Both the position numbers and the translations under genes were made by a program. DNA of 64,000 nucleotides. Source: Pseudoalteromonas luteoviolacea NCIMB 1944 (lineage in GTDB: Bacteria; Pseudomonadota; Gammaproteobacteria; Enterobacterales; Alteromonadaceae). The notes under the pieces were generated by a model, which was not told the origin of the DNA, searched no databases, and saw only the letters and a program-made list of their open reading frames with translations. Positions 27,749-36,796 of the stretch are shown piece after piece. The DNA lies in the NCBI RefSeq assembly GCF_001625565.1, contig NZ_AUXS01000032.1, positions 242,810 through 306,809 of the forward strand, written 5' to 3'. The first letter of the stretch is position 1, and every line of letters begins with the position of its first letter.

Positions 27749-28821
27749 GCCATGTCCACCTTAGTTAAGAAGTCTTCAACAACCCAGACAAACTCTTCTG
27801 GACGCTCAGATGCCGAAAAGTGACCACATCGAGATAACCGAGTGACAGTGGCATTTTCAAGTTTTTCGGCGGCTTTTTCGCTCCATTCAGGTGGAATAAT
27901 TTGGTCGTGGTTTCCTGCAACAAACAAGGTCGGAACAGTGACATTATCAAATGTCGTTGCCATCGACTTTTTCGCATATTCATCTAGGAAGGCGTGATAT
28001 GCCGGGCGAGACAGCACATCATTTAGCAAGTCTTCCAAAGCTGGTGTCATTTTTGGTGGATGGTAATACGCTGCGGCCAAAAACTGTTCGGGGTTAGCAG
28101 ACATTTTTTTCAAATCTCCCCACCAGCTCTCTACATCTTCAACCAAACCAAATCCGGTGCAGACCAATGCTTTAACTTTGTCAGGGTGGCGCCTAGCAAT
28201 TTCCGTTGCAATCATGCTGCCGGCAGAGTTCGCAACCAATACCCAATCTTTTTCTTCCAGTGTTTCAAGATATTGCAACGTATATTCTACGTGGTCAACA
28301 TATGAAGGAGAGTCGTTTTCACTCTCGCTTAGGCCAAACCCTGCTAAATCAAGTGCAACAGCGTTGTGACGTCCCTGAACGGAGCGCAGTGTAGAAGACC
28401 AAGACGTCGAAGGGTTACCTAATGCTGGAAGCAAAATCCACAGAGGACCGTCTCCTTTGACGCGTAATGTATGCTGTTTAAAGCCACTGCCCGCTTGCAC
28501 CAATTCACTTTGAATACCGTAGCTTTGCTGCAGTTTAACTAAGCGGTCTAGCTCAGAGCTTGCTTCTTGTGTCTGGCTTTGCTCCTCAGTGCTTAACACT
28601 TTGATTAAAGCGCATAGGGTCTCAATATTTTCAAAGTGTACTGGCGTAATATCATGCTCTGGGATTTTGGCACCATAACGCTGGTCAACATGAGCGAGCA
28701 GCCTGACCATGGATAAAGAGTTTAAAATTCCAAGTTCCAGTAATGGGGTATGTTGATCTAGATCGGGTGCCGCCCCTTCTAGTAAGTCTTGATTTATAAA
28801 TTCAATAAGTTCTTCAATCAT
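27745..28821 (-). CDS. bmp1: Bmp1, carrier protein-thioesterase didomain
   Basis: 358 residues. The N-terminal acyl-carrier domain (about 1-80) holds the 4'-phosphopantetheine Ser35 in LGILNSLSM. It is followed by an alpha/beta-hydrolase domain (about 95-355) with the nucleophile elbow VANSAGSM near 197, an Asp in AGNHDQIIP and a His in RCGHFSASE. In the known pathway the carrier holds prolyl/pyrrolyl intermediates, and the thioesterase releases the brominated acyl group with loss of CO2 to give tetrabromopyrrole. First gene of the minus-strand bmp operon; its ribosome site AGGAAACTAGG is adjacent to the ATG. A perfect palindrome lies 50 nt upstream. Confidence 0.94.
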   Translation of the reverse strand: MIEELIEFINQDLLEGAAPDLDQHTPLLELGILNSLSMVRLLAHVDQRYGAKIPEHDITPVHFENIETLCALIKVLSTEEQSQTQEASSELDRLVKLQQSYGIQSELVQAGSGFKQHTLRVKGDGPLWILLPALGNPSTSWSSTLRSVQGRHNAVALDLAGFGLSESENDSPSYVDHVEYTLQYLETLEEKDWVLVANSAGSMIATEIARRHPDKVKALVCTGFGLVEDVESWWGDLKKMSANPEQFLAAAYYHPPKMTPALEDLLNDVLSRPAYHAFLDEYAKKSMATTFDNVTVPTLFVAGNHDQIIPPEWSEKAAEKLENATVTRLSRCGHFSASERPEEFVWVVEDFLTKVDMA

Positions 28822-28870
28822 CCTAGTTTCCTATCTAGTCTGGCAATATTGTTAACCCTCAAAAAACATT

Positions 28871-28891
28871 CAAAACCAAAATTTGGTTTTG
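28871..28891. promoter_or_regulatory. Perfect 21-bp palindrome upstream of bmp1
   Basis: Two perfect 10-bp arms, CAAAACCAAA and TTTGGTTTTG, around a single A, 49 nt before the bmp1 start in the divergent bmp1/bmp8 region. Position and symmetry fit an operator for a dimeric repressor or activator of the bmp1-7 operon. The regulator is unknown. Confidence 0.6.
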
Positions 28892-29026
28892 CGTATCATC
28901 AGGCAGATTTTCTTTTGGCACTCAACTCAAGCAACCTTGACTGTGTGCTTGTGCTTAATTCGTTCGCCTATAAAAACTCTATCGCTATCTAGTTTTTTAC
29001 AACATAGCCCCAGTGGACTATCCCTT

Positions 29027-29049
29027 TGGTCCGAACGGACTATAGGCAG
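29027..29049 (+). promoter_or_regulatory. Site upstream of bmp8, shared with the TauE permease
   Basis: A near-palindrome TGGTCCGAACGGACTAT followed by AGGCAG, ending 57 nt before the bmp8 ATG (the 17-bp core ends 63 nt before). The same sequence occurs upstream of the TauE permease gene (37752-37774, minus strand) with 18 of 23 bases identical. A half-site GGACTAT repeats 22 nt upstream at 29015. Probable regulator binding site. Confidence 0.65.
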
Positions 29050-29106
29050 CAATGAGTAAAAAACTTACTTTGTTGGCATGATCACTAAGTTAGGAAACAA
29101 GGGAAT

Positions 29107-29697
29107 ATGAAACAGGGTAATAACCATTTGGTAACTCCAGTAGAAAGAGCTGCAACGCCACATCTGGAACCAATCTATCAAGCTATTGAAAACAATCTTG
29201 GGTTTATCCCAAATGGCATTCTCACCATGGCTAAAAACCCAATGCTTGCACAAGCATTTGGACAACTATTTGGCTGTTTGAGTAGATTCGAGCACATTAA
29301 CAGCGAGCTTAAATGGGCAATTGCAACCATCAGTAGTAATGCTGCGGGGTGCCAATACTGCCAAGGCCACTTTTCTCACATCGCCAGTCGTGTAAACGTC
29401 AATAGAGCTAAGGTTTTGGCGGCATTTGAATTTGAAACAAACGTGCTTTTTGATGACGCAGAACGTGCTGCACTGCGCTTTGCTTTTGCATGCAGTACTT
29501 CACCTGCACACCTTGAAAAATCACACTACGAGACATTGGGCAAACATTACTCAGAAGAGGCTGTAATTGAAATTGCTGCTGTGATTGCCATTTGTGGCTT
29601 CCTTAACCGCTGGAACACCGCCATGGATAGCCAACTTGAAGCGGATCCAGCTGCCATTCTCGACGAAATAAATCAGATCACTAAATTTACCGTATAA
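29107..29697 (+). CDS. bmp8: Bmp8, reductive debrominase of the AhpD/CMD fold
   Basis: 196 residues with the carboxymuconolactone-decarboxylase/AhpD-like fold. The active-site segment AAGCQYCQGHFSH places Cys82, Cys85 and His88 as in Bmp8, which removes one bromine from tetrabromopyrrole by a thiol mechanism to give the tribromopyrrole used in pentabromopseudilin. First gene of the plus-strand bmp8-9-10 operon, divergent from bmp1. The ribosome site AAGGGA is 5 nt before the ATG; 10 nt separate it from bmp9. Confidence 0.92.
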   Translation: MKQGNNHLVTPVERAATPHLEPIYQAIENNLGFIPNGILTMAKNPMLAQAFGQLFGCLSRFEHINSELKWAIATISSNAAGCQYCQGHFSHIASRVNVNRAKVLAAFEFETNVLFDDAERAALRFAFACSTSPAHLEKSHYETLGKHYSEEAVIEIAAVIAICGFLNRWNTAMDSQLEADPAAILDEINQITKFTV

Positions 29698-29707
29698 GGA
29701 CAACATT

Positions 29708-30028
29708 ATGCCTGAGATTACATTTATAGATTTTGCAGGGAACGAAACCAAGGTAGATGTACCAAATGGCACATCATTGATGCAAGCTGCCATGGAAAAT
29801 ATGGTCGAGGGCATTGAAGCTGAATGCGGAGGCTCAGGTAGCTGCGCCACTTGTCACTGTTACTTGACGACTGATTGGCAAGGAAAAATTGCCGAACCCA
29901 ACAGCAATGAAAGCGATATGTTGGAATTGGTTGCTGAGCCAAAGGATCTAAGTAGGCTAAGCTGCCAAGTTATGGTTTCAGATGAACATCATGGCTTGCA
30001 AGTCCACTTACCAAAATCGCAATACTAA
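29708..30028 (+). CDS. bmp9: Bmp9, [2Fe-2S] ferredoxin
   Basis: 106 residues, adrenodoxin-type ferredoxin. The iron ligands lie in ECGGSGSCATCHC (Cys near 39, 45 and 48) with the fourth in RLSCQVM (near 85). In the bmp system it passes electrons from Bmp10 to the P450 Bmp7. It is between bmp8 and bmp10, with 11 nt to the latter, in the same operon. Confidence 0.93.
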   Translation: MPEITFIDFAGNETKVDVPNGTSLMQAAMENMVEGIEAECGGSGSCATCHCYLTTDWQGKIAEPNSNESDMLELVAEPKDLSRLSCQVMVSDEHHGLQVHLPKSQY

Positions 30029-30039
30029 AGGAGCTAAAG

Positions 30040-31287
30040 ATGCAAAGGTGTGTCATTATCGGTGGAGGTCATGCGGGCGCCCAAGCGTGTACCAGCTTAC
30101 GAAGAGAAGGATGGACGGGTCAGATCATATTACTAACCGATGAAGACAGCTTGCCGTATCATCGCCCACCACTGTCAAAAACCTATCTACAAAACAAAGT
30201 CAGTGCCCAGCAGTTACTTATCCGGCCGCTAAATGCGTATAGAAAGGACGACGTCGAAGTAAAATTAAATACGCGTGTTGAGCGTATCGAGCCCGCCATA
30301 CAAAGTATTGTGTTACAAACCGGCGAGCGCCTAAGTTACGACAAGTTATTAATTTGTACTGGCAGCCGCGCAAGGAAAGCGGACTGCATGGGAGCTGATC
30401 TTAACAATGTTTTTTATATAAAAACCCTCAAAGATATTGAAAAGCTATCCGCATCAATAAATTCCGAAAAAGGGAAACCGAATAAACGTAGAATTGTCAT
30501 GGTCGGTGGAGGCTACATCGGATTGGAAACGGCTGCGGTGCTTAAGAAAATGGGCCATGATGTATCTATTATCGAGCGGGAATCAAGACTATTGGCTAGG
30601 GTGACAGCTCAAAGTATTTCATCCTTTTATCACAAGCTACATAAAAGCAATGGCATAAAAATATTCACCGATACCAACGTCATTGCTTTTCAGGGCAAAG
30701 ACACCGTTAGTACCGTGTTATGCGAAGACAAAGTGATCCCTGCTGATATTGTGGTTGTTGGAATTGGTGCTAAAACCAACGTCGAGCTGGCAAAAAGTGC
30801 AGGGTTATTAATTGAAAATGACGGAATTGTCATTAATGAACTCTGTCAAACCACAGATAACAATATTTATGCCGCAGGCGATTGCACAATAGGTATAGAG
30901 CATCATAGTGGATTGGCCACTAGGATAGAATCCGTGCCCAATGCTCTAGAGCAAGCAAAAACAGCCGCCGCGACGATATGCGGTAAACATAAACCTGTCA
31001 CAGCAGTGCCTTGGTTTTGGTCTGATCAATTCGATTGTAAAATTCAAATTGCCGGACTTAATCAAGGTTATGACGAAACCATTTTACGTCAATGCAACGA
31101 GCAAGCACTGTCACTGTGGTACCTCAAACAAGGTAAAGTCATTGCCGCAGATTGCATCAATTGCGCCAAAGAGTTTATGGCCGCAAAGAAAATCATTGCA
31201 CTAAAGTTACCCATACCCAAAGAAACATTACTTAATACCGACATTGACCTATTTCAAGCACTGGCCCAACTCACACAGCCAAGCTAG
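30040..31287 (+). CDS. bmp10: Bmp10, ferredoxin reductase
   Basis: 415-residue NAD(P)H-dependent flavoprotein of the rubredoxin/putidaredoxin-reductase type. FAD motif GGGHAG is at 5-10, NAD(P)-binding VGGGYIGLETA near 155, and the AAGDC second FAD motif near 278. It supplies electrons to Bmp9 and so to Bmp7. The ribosome site AAAGGAGC is 8 nt before the ATG. It ends the operon, followed by a strong terminator. Confidence 0.93.
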   Translation: MQRCVIIGGGHAGAQACTSLRREGWTGQIILLTDEDSLPYHRPPLSKTYLQNKVSAQQLLIRPLNAYRKDDVEVKLNTRVERIEPAIQSIVLQTGERLSYDKLLICTGSRARKADCMGADLNNVFYIKTLKDIEKLSASINSEKGKPNKRRIVMVGGGYIGLETAAVLKKMGHDVSIIERESRLLARVTAQSISSFYHKLHKSNGIKIFTDTNVIAFQGKDTVSTVLCEDKVIPADIVVVGIGAKTNVELAKSAGLLIENDGIVINELCQTTDNNIYAAGDCTIGIEHHSGLATRIESVPNALEQAKTAAATICGKHKPVTAVPWFWSDQFDCKIQIAGLNQGYDETILRQCNEQALSLWYLKQGKVIAADCINCAKEFMAAKKIIALKLPIPKETLLNTDIDLFQALAQLTQPS

Positions 31288-31328
31288 CCATCTCACATAA
31301 AACGGCGCACACCCCAAGCGTGAAAGCC

Positions 31329-31357
31329 AAAAGAGCCCGTCAAGGGCTCTTTTTTTC
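31329..31357 (+). terminator. Intrinsic terminator after bmp10
   Basis: 10-bp stem AAAAGAGCCC / GGGCTCTTTT with a GTCAA loop and a continuing T-run. It closes the bmp8-10 operon. Confidence 0.9.
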
Positions 31358-31595
31358 CTTAAAGGCTCATTTATTGATAGTTAAAACCCCAGCTCAGAAT
31401 CAAAACAAATTGAAATACGCTCTAGGATTTTGCCCGCCACAACGAACTCATAGTTAAAACTGGCTTATCAATTAATGAGGGCTTACTTAACATCGAGTAT
31501 CTCGATGGCGTCCCCCTTGCCATAGCCGGCGCAGAATTAAATATGAAGATCAATCGCGTGCATATCGTACTGCGCTATATATGCACGCAAAATGC

Positions 31596-34500
31596 TTAGA
31601 CGTGAACTGACTTATGGGAAGTGTGTGGCTTTGCGACACCAAAGTCTTCTAAGATACTGTAAAGACATGGTAATACCAAAAGCACCAAGCATGTGGATGC
31701 CATAATGCCAAAAACAATACTGGTCGCCAGTGGTATCAATATCTGAGCCTGCAGACTGCTTTCAAACAATAAAGGAGTCATCCCTGCAATAGTTGTGACA
31801 GACGTGAGTACCACGGCACGAAATCTATCATGGCTTGCCTGAGCGGCAGCATCATGTACGCTCATTCCTTGTTTTACTCGGCTTTTAACAAATTGAACCA
31901 ATAATATAGAGTCGTTTACGACAATGCCCGCAAGTGAAATAAACCCCATGAGCGACGGCATAGAGAAGTTGATCCCCATAATAAAATGTCCCCAAATGAC
32001 CCCTATCATTGCAAGTGGAATTGAAACCATCACAATAAGAGGTTCAACATAGCTATGGAATTGCAGTGCGAGTAGCAAGAATATGCCAATCATGCCCAAA
32101 AGCATTGCTCGACGCATTGAGTTTTGAGTTATCCCTGCGTTTTTAACCTCCCCCTCTATGCTGTATATCAGACTTGGATAATGCGCTTGTAGGTCAGATA
32201 AAAACTGCTTTTTCAGATCTTGAACCACAGCAGACGCCGTATTGAGATCACTGTCAACATCTGCATACACAGAAACACTACTCAGGCTATCGATGCGATT
32301 TATCACCGCAAAGCCACGCGTTTGTTCAATATCAACCAATGCAGAAAGGGGAATAGCCACCCGAGAAGCCGGGTGAATAATTGGAAAGTTATCAAAGTCG
32401 CTGTACTCATCCATACTGGTTTCACTCAACTTGACCGTTACTTCGTAGTCTTCAAGTCCAATATGCGTTTCCAGCAATTTGGTCCCTTGAAATGCAGGCC
32501 TTAGTTGGTTGGCAATCGTAGCTGAATTAATCCCTAGCTCCAGCGTGCCTGGCTTTAAAGTTAAAGTATATTCGGGCTTACCTGGCCGCAAGTTATCAGT
32601 AATATTTTGCACCCCGTCATACCCTTTTAACCAATTCTTTAGATCATAGGCCGCATGAACAAGTTCAGTGGTGTCCTCACCCATCAATCGAATATCAATC
32701 GCACGACCTTGCGGGCCAAGTTTTGGCTCTTTGAAGGACAGTGCCAGTGCTTCTGGCAAATTTCCAAGCTCCGCTCGCCACATATCAGAAAAGGTTTGGA
32801 TGCTTGTATTTCGTTGCTCTGCGCTCAGTAAATCAACAGATATATATGCCAAATTCGCCCCATGATCTTGGTAGTCAGGGTTTTCACCGTAGGTGATAGT
32901 CATAGCCTGTACCAACTGCGCTTCTTCGCCCTCACTAAGCTTTTTATTGGTGCGTTGTAACGCAGCTTCAATCTTTGCCATTGATTGCCGAGTCACCTCA
33001 AACGGGGTGCCGTTTGGCATCAACAGCCGCCCTTGCAGTACATCGCCATCAATATCGGGAAACGCCGTAAATTTTAAGGTGCCCGATACCAACATACTCA
33101 ACGAAAACAAAAAGCACGCAATCACACTTCCAATCACCAAATACCTGTACTTAATAAGGCGATTATTTAAGCCAAGGATTGCATCATTCCAATGCCTAAA
33201 TTTGCTCTCAAATCGACTGCGGATCACCACCACTTTTTTCGATAGTGCCGTGTCTTTAGCTTTAGATTGCAACGCATGAGTTAAATGATTTGGCAGAATT
33301 AAAAACGCCTCTATCAGTGATACCGTGATCACCGAGATAAGCACGATTGGGATCACCTTTAAAATTTGTCCTAAATTTCCCTCGATAAACACTAAACCAA
33401 CAAAAATACACAAGGTTGTGACAAAAGAAGAGATAACTCCTGGCAAAACCACCATAGTGCCCTGCAACACCGCTTCTTTTACGGCTAAGCCCTGCTCTAT
33501 TTTGGTACCAATAGACTCAGCGATCACAATGGCATCATCCATTAAAATACCGAGTGCCAGTAGCAAAGCTACCATAGAGAGCATGTTGATTGAGATGCCA
33601 AAATGCAGCATTAAAAAAAAGCTTGCTAAGAATGATACAGGTAAGCCCATCACCACCCAAAATGCATATTTGAACGAGAAAAATAGCCACATCACGCCAA
33701 ACACGAGTAGTAATCCTTGCCACGCATTACTGATCAGTAATGAAATTCTGTCTTTAACTAAGCTGGTATTGTCACTCGTTAATGTTAATAAAACGCTGTC
33801 AGGTAAGTTCAATCTGACATCAGCCAATGCAGCTTCTGTCGCCTGTAGTACTCGCAAACTATCGTCTACAGAATTCTTTTTAACCGTTAAAATGGCTGCT
33901 TGACGGCCATTGTAATAAATTCGATTTTCATCTTTTTCAAACATGTCTTGAACTTGGCCAAGATCAGCTATGGTCACATCGTTGCCTTGCGTCCCTGACG
34001 CAACAACAATATCACTGAGCGCCTCGGTGTCTTTCCTTTCGTCCATTAAGCGGATCTGAGTATCTGCATAAGCCGTGTTGAGTGTTCCAAGGGGTAATTC
34101 AATATTTTGCCCAGTTATTCGCTTCCCGAGCTCCTCCATACTCAAACCGTGTTGGCGAAGCATTTCTTGGGACGCCGTGACTCTCAATTGATGCTTTGAG
34201 AAATCATTAATTTCAACAATGGGTATATTTGGGTCCCGTAGTAACTGTTGTTTGACTTTTTCAGCCAGTGCCTTCAACTCTACACGGGATAGATCGTTGT
34301 GTTTTGACGCAAGCGCTATGCTCACCACCTCTTGTGTTCTACCGCGCTCTTGGATTGTCCACTGTTCAACTTGAGAAGGAAAATCATCAATGGTATCAAT
34401 GGCATTCTTCACATCGGTAGTAAACTGTTCAAAGTTGCCCTGCTCATACATTTTGACCGTCATTTGGCCAAGGTTTTGCCTTGCAACACAGTGCCGCTCT

Positions 34501-34727
34501 TCCATGAAGCTAATGCCATCTAATGCATTTTCCAAGCTCAAGCAAATCTTCTGCTCAACATTTTCTGCAGTTGCACCGGGATAAGGAACCAAAATATCGA
34601 TTTGATAAGTCTCAATTTGCGGCAAAGTTTCGCGCTTAATCTGTGGCAAACTGAAAAGGCCAATGGCCAAAAACAACATCATTAATATATTTGCCGCCGT
34701 TGGGTGAGCTATAAAAAAACGGATCAT
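31596..34727 (-). CDS. RND efflux permease (adjacent to bmp locus)
   Basis: 1043-residue inner-membrane proton-antiporter of the AcrB/HAE1 group. It has an N-terminal membrane helix (AANILMMLFLAIGLFSLPQI), the periplasmic loop start VPYPGATAENVE, mid-protein helices with LALGILMDDAIVIAESI carrying the conserved Asp pair, and a repeat half ending LAGIVVNDSILLVQFV. It overlaps the adaptor gene by 4 nt (ATGA). No outer-membrane factor is encoded with it. Being next to the bmp cluster, it may export brominated products, but this is context-based; substrate is not readable from sequence. Confidence 0.92.
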   Translation of the reverse strand: MIRFFIAHPTAANILMMLFLAIGLFSLPQIKRETLPQIETYQIDILVPYPGATAENVEQKICLSLENALDGISFMEERHCVARQNLGQMTVKMYEQGNFEQFTTDVKNAIDTIDDFPSQVEQWTIQERGRTQEVVSIALASKHNDLSRVELKALAEKVKQQLLRDPNIPIVEINDFSKHQLRVTASQEMLRQHGLSMEELGKRITGQNIELPLGTLNTAYADTQIRLMDERKDTEALSDIVVASGTQGNDVTIADLGQVQDMFEKDENRIYYNGRQAAILTVKKNSVDDSLRVLQATEAALADVRLNLPDSVLLTLTSDNTSLVKDRISLLISNAWQGLLLVFGVMWLFFSFKYAFWVVMGLPVSFLASFFLMLHFGISINMLSMVALLLALGILMDDAIVIAESIGTKIEQGLAVKEAVLQGTMVVLPGVISSFVTTLCIFVGLVFIEGNLGQILKVIPIVLISVITVSLIEAFLILPNHLTHALQSKAKDTALSKKVVVIRSRFESKFRHWNDAILGLNNRLIKYRYLVIGSVIACFLFSLSMLVSGTLKFTAFPDIDGDVLQGRLLMPNGTPFEVTRQSMAKIEAALQRTNKKLSEGEEAQLVQAMTITYGENPDYQDHGANLAYISVDLLSAEQRNTSIQTFSDMWRAELGNLPEALALSFKEPKLGPQGRAIDIRLMGEDTTELVHAAYDLKNWLKGYDGVQNITDNLRPGKPEYTLTLKPGTLELGINSATIANQLRPAFQGTKLLETHIGLEDYEVTVKLSETSMDEYSDFDNFPIIHPASRVAIPLSALVDIEQTRGFAVINRIDSLSSVSVYADVDSDLNTASAVVQDLKKQFLSDLQAHYPSLIYSIEGEVKNAGITQNSMRRAMLLGMIGIFLLLALQFHSYVEPLIVMVSIPLAMIGVIWGHFIMGINFSMPSLMGFISLAGIVVNDSILLVQFVKSRVKQGMSVHDAAAQASHDRFRAVVLTSVTTIAGMTPLLFESSLQAQILIPLATSIVFGIMASTCLVLLVLPCLYSILEDFGVAKPHTSHKSVHV

Positions 34728-36076
34728 TGATGACGCTCCCTATCGGTAACATCACTGAGTTGCTCAGAGGCTGTTAAATTCAATCGAGTACCTTCAATTG
34801 CAGGGAACAAATCGGTTGTAATTAGTCTAGCGCCACTTAGCTTGGGGTTATCAATCAAAAAACTACCAGACTGCTTTATTGCCCCGCGTAATAATACCTT
34901 AGTTAATTTGTTATCATCACTCGCAATAAGTGCATGACCATCTCTAATAAAATACCTAGGTACAACAACAAAATCTTGCTCACTTGCCGACAAGGTTACT
35001 TTTGCCCTCATCCCTGCAAGTAGTGGCGGCTTTTCACCTAATTCAATTTGTTTGTAACTGTCACTAATTGACACTACGACGCCGACCGTCTGGCTTTGAG
35101 GATCAATTTCATCACTGAGCCTTTCAATTGATGCCTTCCAATAAACACCTGGTTGCGCAAGTATTTCAACTTTTGCCTCTAATCCCTGCGCTTTCAAGTA
35201 GCTTGCCATGCCACGCTCGGAAATAGTTTGCATACTCGGAGTCCGATTGAAAAAGCTTGAGAACTGGTTAAACGTTTGATAGGTATATTGTGCATTGATC
35301 AGCACTTTTTTGATGTCACTGGCACGGAATAAGCTCGTGCCCTTGGTCACCAGCTGCGCTCTTTCAATGTTGACTTGGTGAATACGGCCAGTAAATGGTA
35401 AATGAATTTTTGTGCGCTCTATGTCTATACGCGCTTTATTAACATCCGCCTGGGCTTTTTTTACCTGAGCTTGCAGTGCTTTTACTTCCAGTGGCAGTAC
35501 GTTTTTTTGATTTACATAGCGCTGTAATTCTTGCTGCTGTGCCAGCATATTTTGTTGTGCTTTATCCAGCTCAGCTTGAGACACGCTAGCGTTGTCAAAT
35601 AAACGTTTTAAACGCCTATGCTCATCGCTAGCAATTTTTAATTTGTGCTCGCTAAGCTTGATGTCTAGTAGGTTGTTCTTTATCGCCGTTCGCTTAACAG
35701 CCAGTTCAACTTCAGCGCTAGCTAGACCCGCTTCTGACTTGGCTAACTGCAATTGATAGTCACTGTCATCAATCTCTATCAACAAAGTGCCCTCTTTGAA
35801 GATTTCTCCTTTTTTTAATGCCGGGTGCAAATAAGTTACCACCCCCGACACTTGCGCAAGGCTATTGAGCTGAATATTTGGTGTTACCTTGCCATACCCC
35901 ACAATTTCAGGCCTGATAGCCTGCATGGTGAGTACTTGATACTGGGCAAGTTGGCCAACTTCTTCAATGTCATTATGTTTGGTCGATGATGTTAATCTTA
36001 CAACTAACAACACCAGTACTATCCCCACTAGGACGGCGATAGGCAGGTTTTTTTTTGCGCTAAAATTCCACCTCAT
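34724..36076 (-). CDS. RND periplasmic adaptor (membrane fusion protein)
   Basis: 450 residues from the ATG at 36076, chosen because AAGGAGAG precedes it; a longer frame to 36157 would overlap tetR by about 100 nt. One N-terminal membrane anchor (PIAVLVGIVLVLLVVRL), then lipoyl-like halves (LNSLAQVSGVVTYLHP and IHLPFTGRIHQVNIERAQLV) flanking a long coiled-coil hairpin (about 95-230), then the beta-barrel. Middle gene of tetR-adaptor-RND. The start overlaps the tetR 3' end by about 17 nt. Confidence 0.9.
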   Translation of the reverse strand: MRWNFSAKKNLPIAVLVGIVLVLLVVRLTSSTKHNDIEEVGQLAQYQVLTMQAIRPEIVGYGKVTPNIQLNSLAQVSGVVTYLHPALKKGEIFKEGTLLIEIDDSDYQLQLAKSEAGLASAEVELAVKRTAIKNNLLDIKLSEHKLKIASDEHRRLKRLFDNASVSQAELDKAQQNMLAQQQELQRYVNQKNVLPLEVKALQAQVKKAQADVNKARIDIERTKIHLPFTGRIHQVNIERAQLVTKGTSLFRASDIKKVLINAQYTYQTFNQFSSFFNRTPSMQTISERGMASYLKAQGLEAKVEILAQPGVYWKASIERLSDEIDPQSQTVGVVVSISDSYKQIELGEKPPLLAGMRAKVTLSASEQDFVVVPRYFIRDGHALIASDDNKLTKVLLRGAIKQSGSFLIDNPKLSGARLITTDLFPAIEGTRLNLTASEQLSDVTDRERHQ

Positions 36077-36716
36077 TGATGTTACTCTCCTTAAGTCCAT
36101 ATATGAAATGCCGGTATAAATCCTTCGCCCACGCTTCACCTTGGATCTCGGTATCATCTATTTGCCAAGCTTGCTGACGCAAGGTTTTCAAAATATAGGG
36201 AGACACTAAAAGTGTAATGAGCTGAAAAGCGGCTAACTTCGCTTTTTTGGTATCTGAAATGCCTGTTTCTTGTTGAATAAGTGGTGGTAAAAATTTAGAT
36301 ACTCGTGCAGGGAATGCAGCCATAAAAGCCTGAGCTAAAGGCGTTGTTTTATTTAGAACTTCTTCGCTTAACAAATGCACAATACCCGGGTGAGACTGCA
36401 AAATTTCGCCAAAACGACGAATAAATAAATACACGGGGTTTTTGTGCTCCCCCAGATCTTCAAACTGGGAAAACTGCTCATCAGCAATAGACTTTATCAA
36501 TTCAACAAATAAATTCTCTTTGCCACCAAAATAATATTTAATCATTGCCGAGTTGATGCTAGCTTCAGAGGCTATATCTCGGATCGTAATTTGGCTGTAA
36601 GACTTAATATTCAGTAATTGCTTGGCTGAGAAGATCAGCTTAGCTTTTTGCTCAGCTTGCTTGACCTCGCATACAGGACGGCCCCGTGTGACTTTTTTTG
36701 TGGTCTTTGATTCCAT
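36060..36716 (-). CDS. TetR-family regulator of the RND operon
   Basis: 218 residues. The N-terminal HTH (about 20-65) contains KAKLIFSAKQLLNIKSYSQITIRDIASEASINSAMIKYYFGGKENLF, the CerR/NicS-type TetR pattern. The C-terminal ligand domain carries LPPLIQQETGI. First gene of the tetR-adaptor-RND operon, so it most likely represses its own operon. A 16-bp palindrome-like element starts 18 nt upstream and is repeated before the LuxR-type gene at 38210. The ligand is unknown; brominated compounds are a possibility from context. Confidence 0.9.
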   Translation of the reverse strand: MESKTTKKVTRGRPVCEVKQAEQKAKLIFSAKQLLNIKSYSQITIRDIASEASINSAMIKYYFGGKENLFVELIKSIADEQFSQFEDLGEHKNPVYLFIRRFGEILQSHPGIVHLLSEEVLNKTTPLAQAFMAAFPARVSKFLPPLIQQETGISDTKKAKLAAFQLITLLVSPYILKTLRQQAWQIDDTEIQGEAWAKDLYRHFIYGLKESNINEVEF

Positions 36717-36733
36717 TGTCTATTCTTATTTTT

Positions 36734-36757
36734 TTAATCGCACGGTTAATTAAATAG
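36734..36757. promoter_or_regulatory. Probable TetR operator, copy 1
   Basis: TTAATC-GCAC-GGTTAA (5 of 6 arm pairs) followed by TTAAATAG, 18 nt upstream of tetR. 22 of 24 bases match the element at 38106-38129. Position over the tetR promoter and symmetry suggest the autoregulatory operator. Confidence 0.65.
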
Positions 36758-36796
36758 AAAGTCGCAGCTACAGTCAAACAAATGTTTAAACTTTGC

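Noticed and set aside
36077..36157. Longer N-terminus for the first RND adaptor
   Set aside because: It would overlap tetR by about 100 nt and lacks a ribosome site, whereas the ATG at 36076 has AAGGAGAG in the right place.
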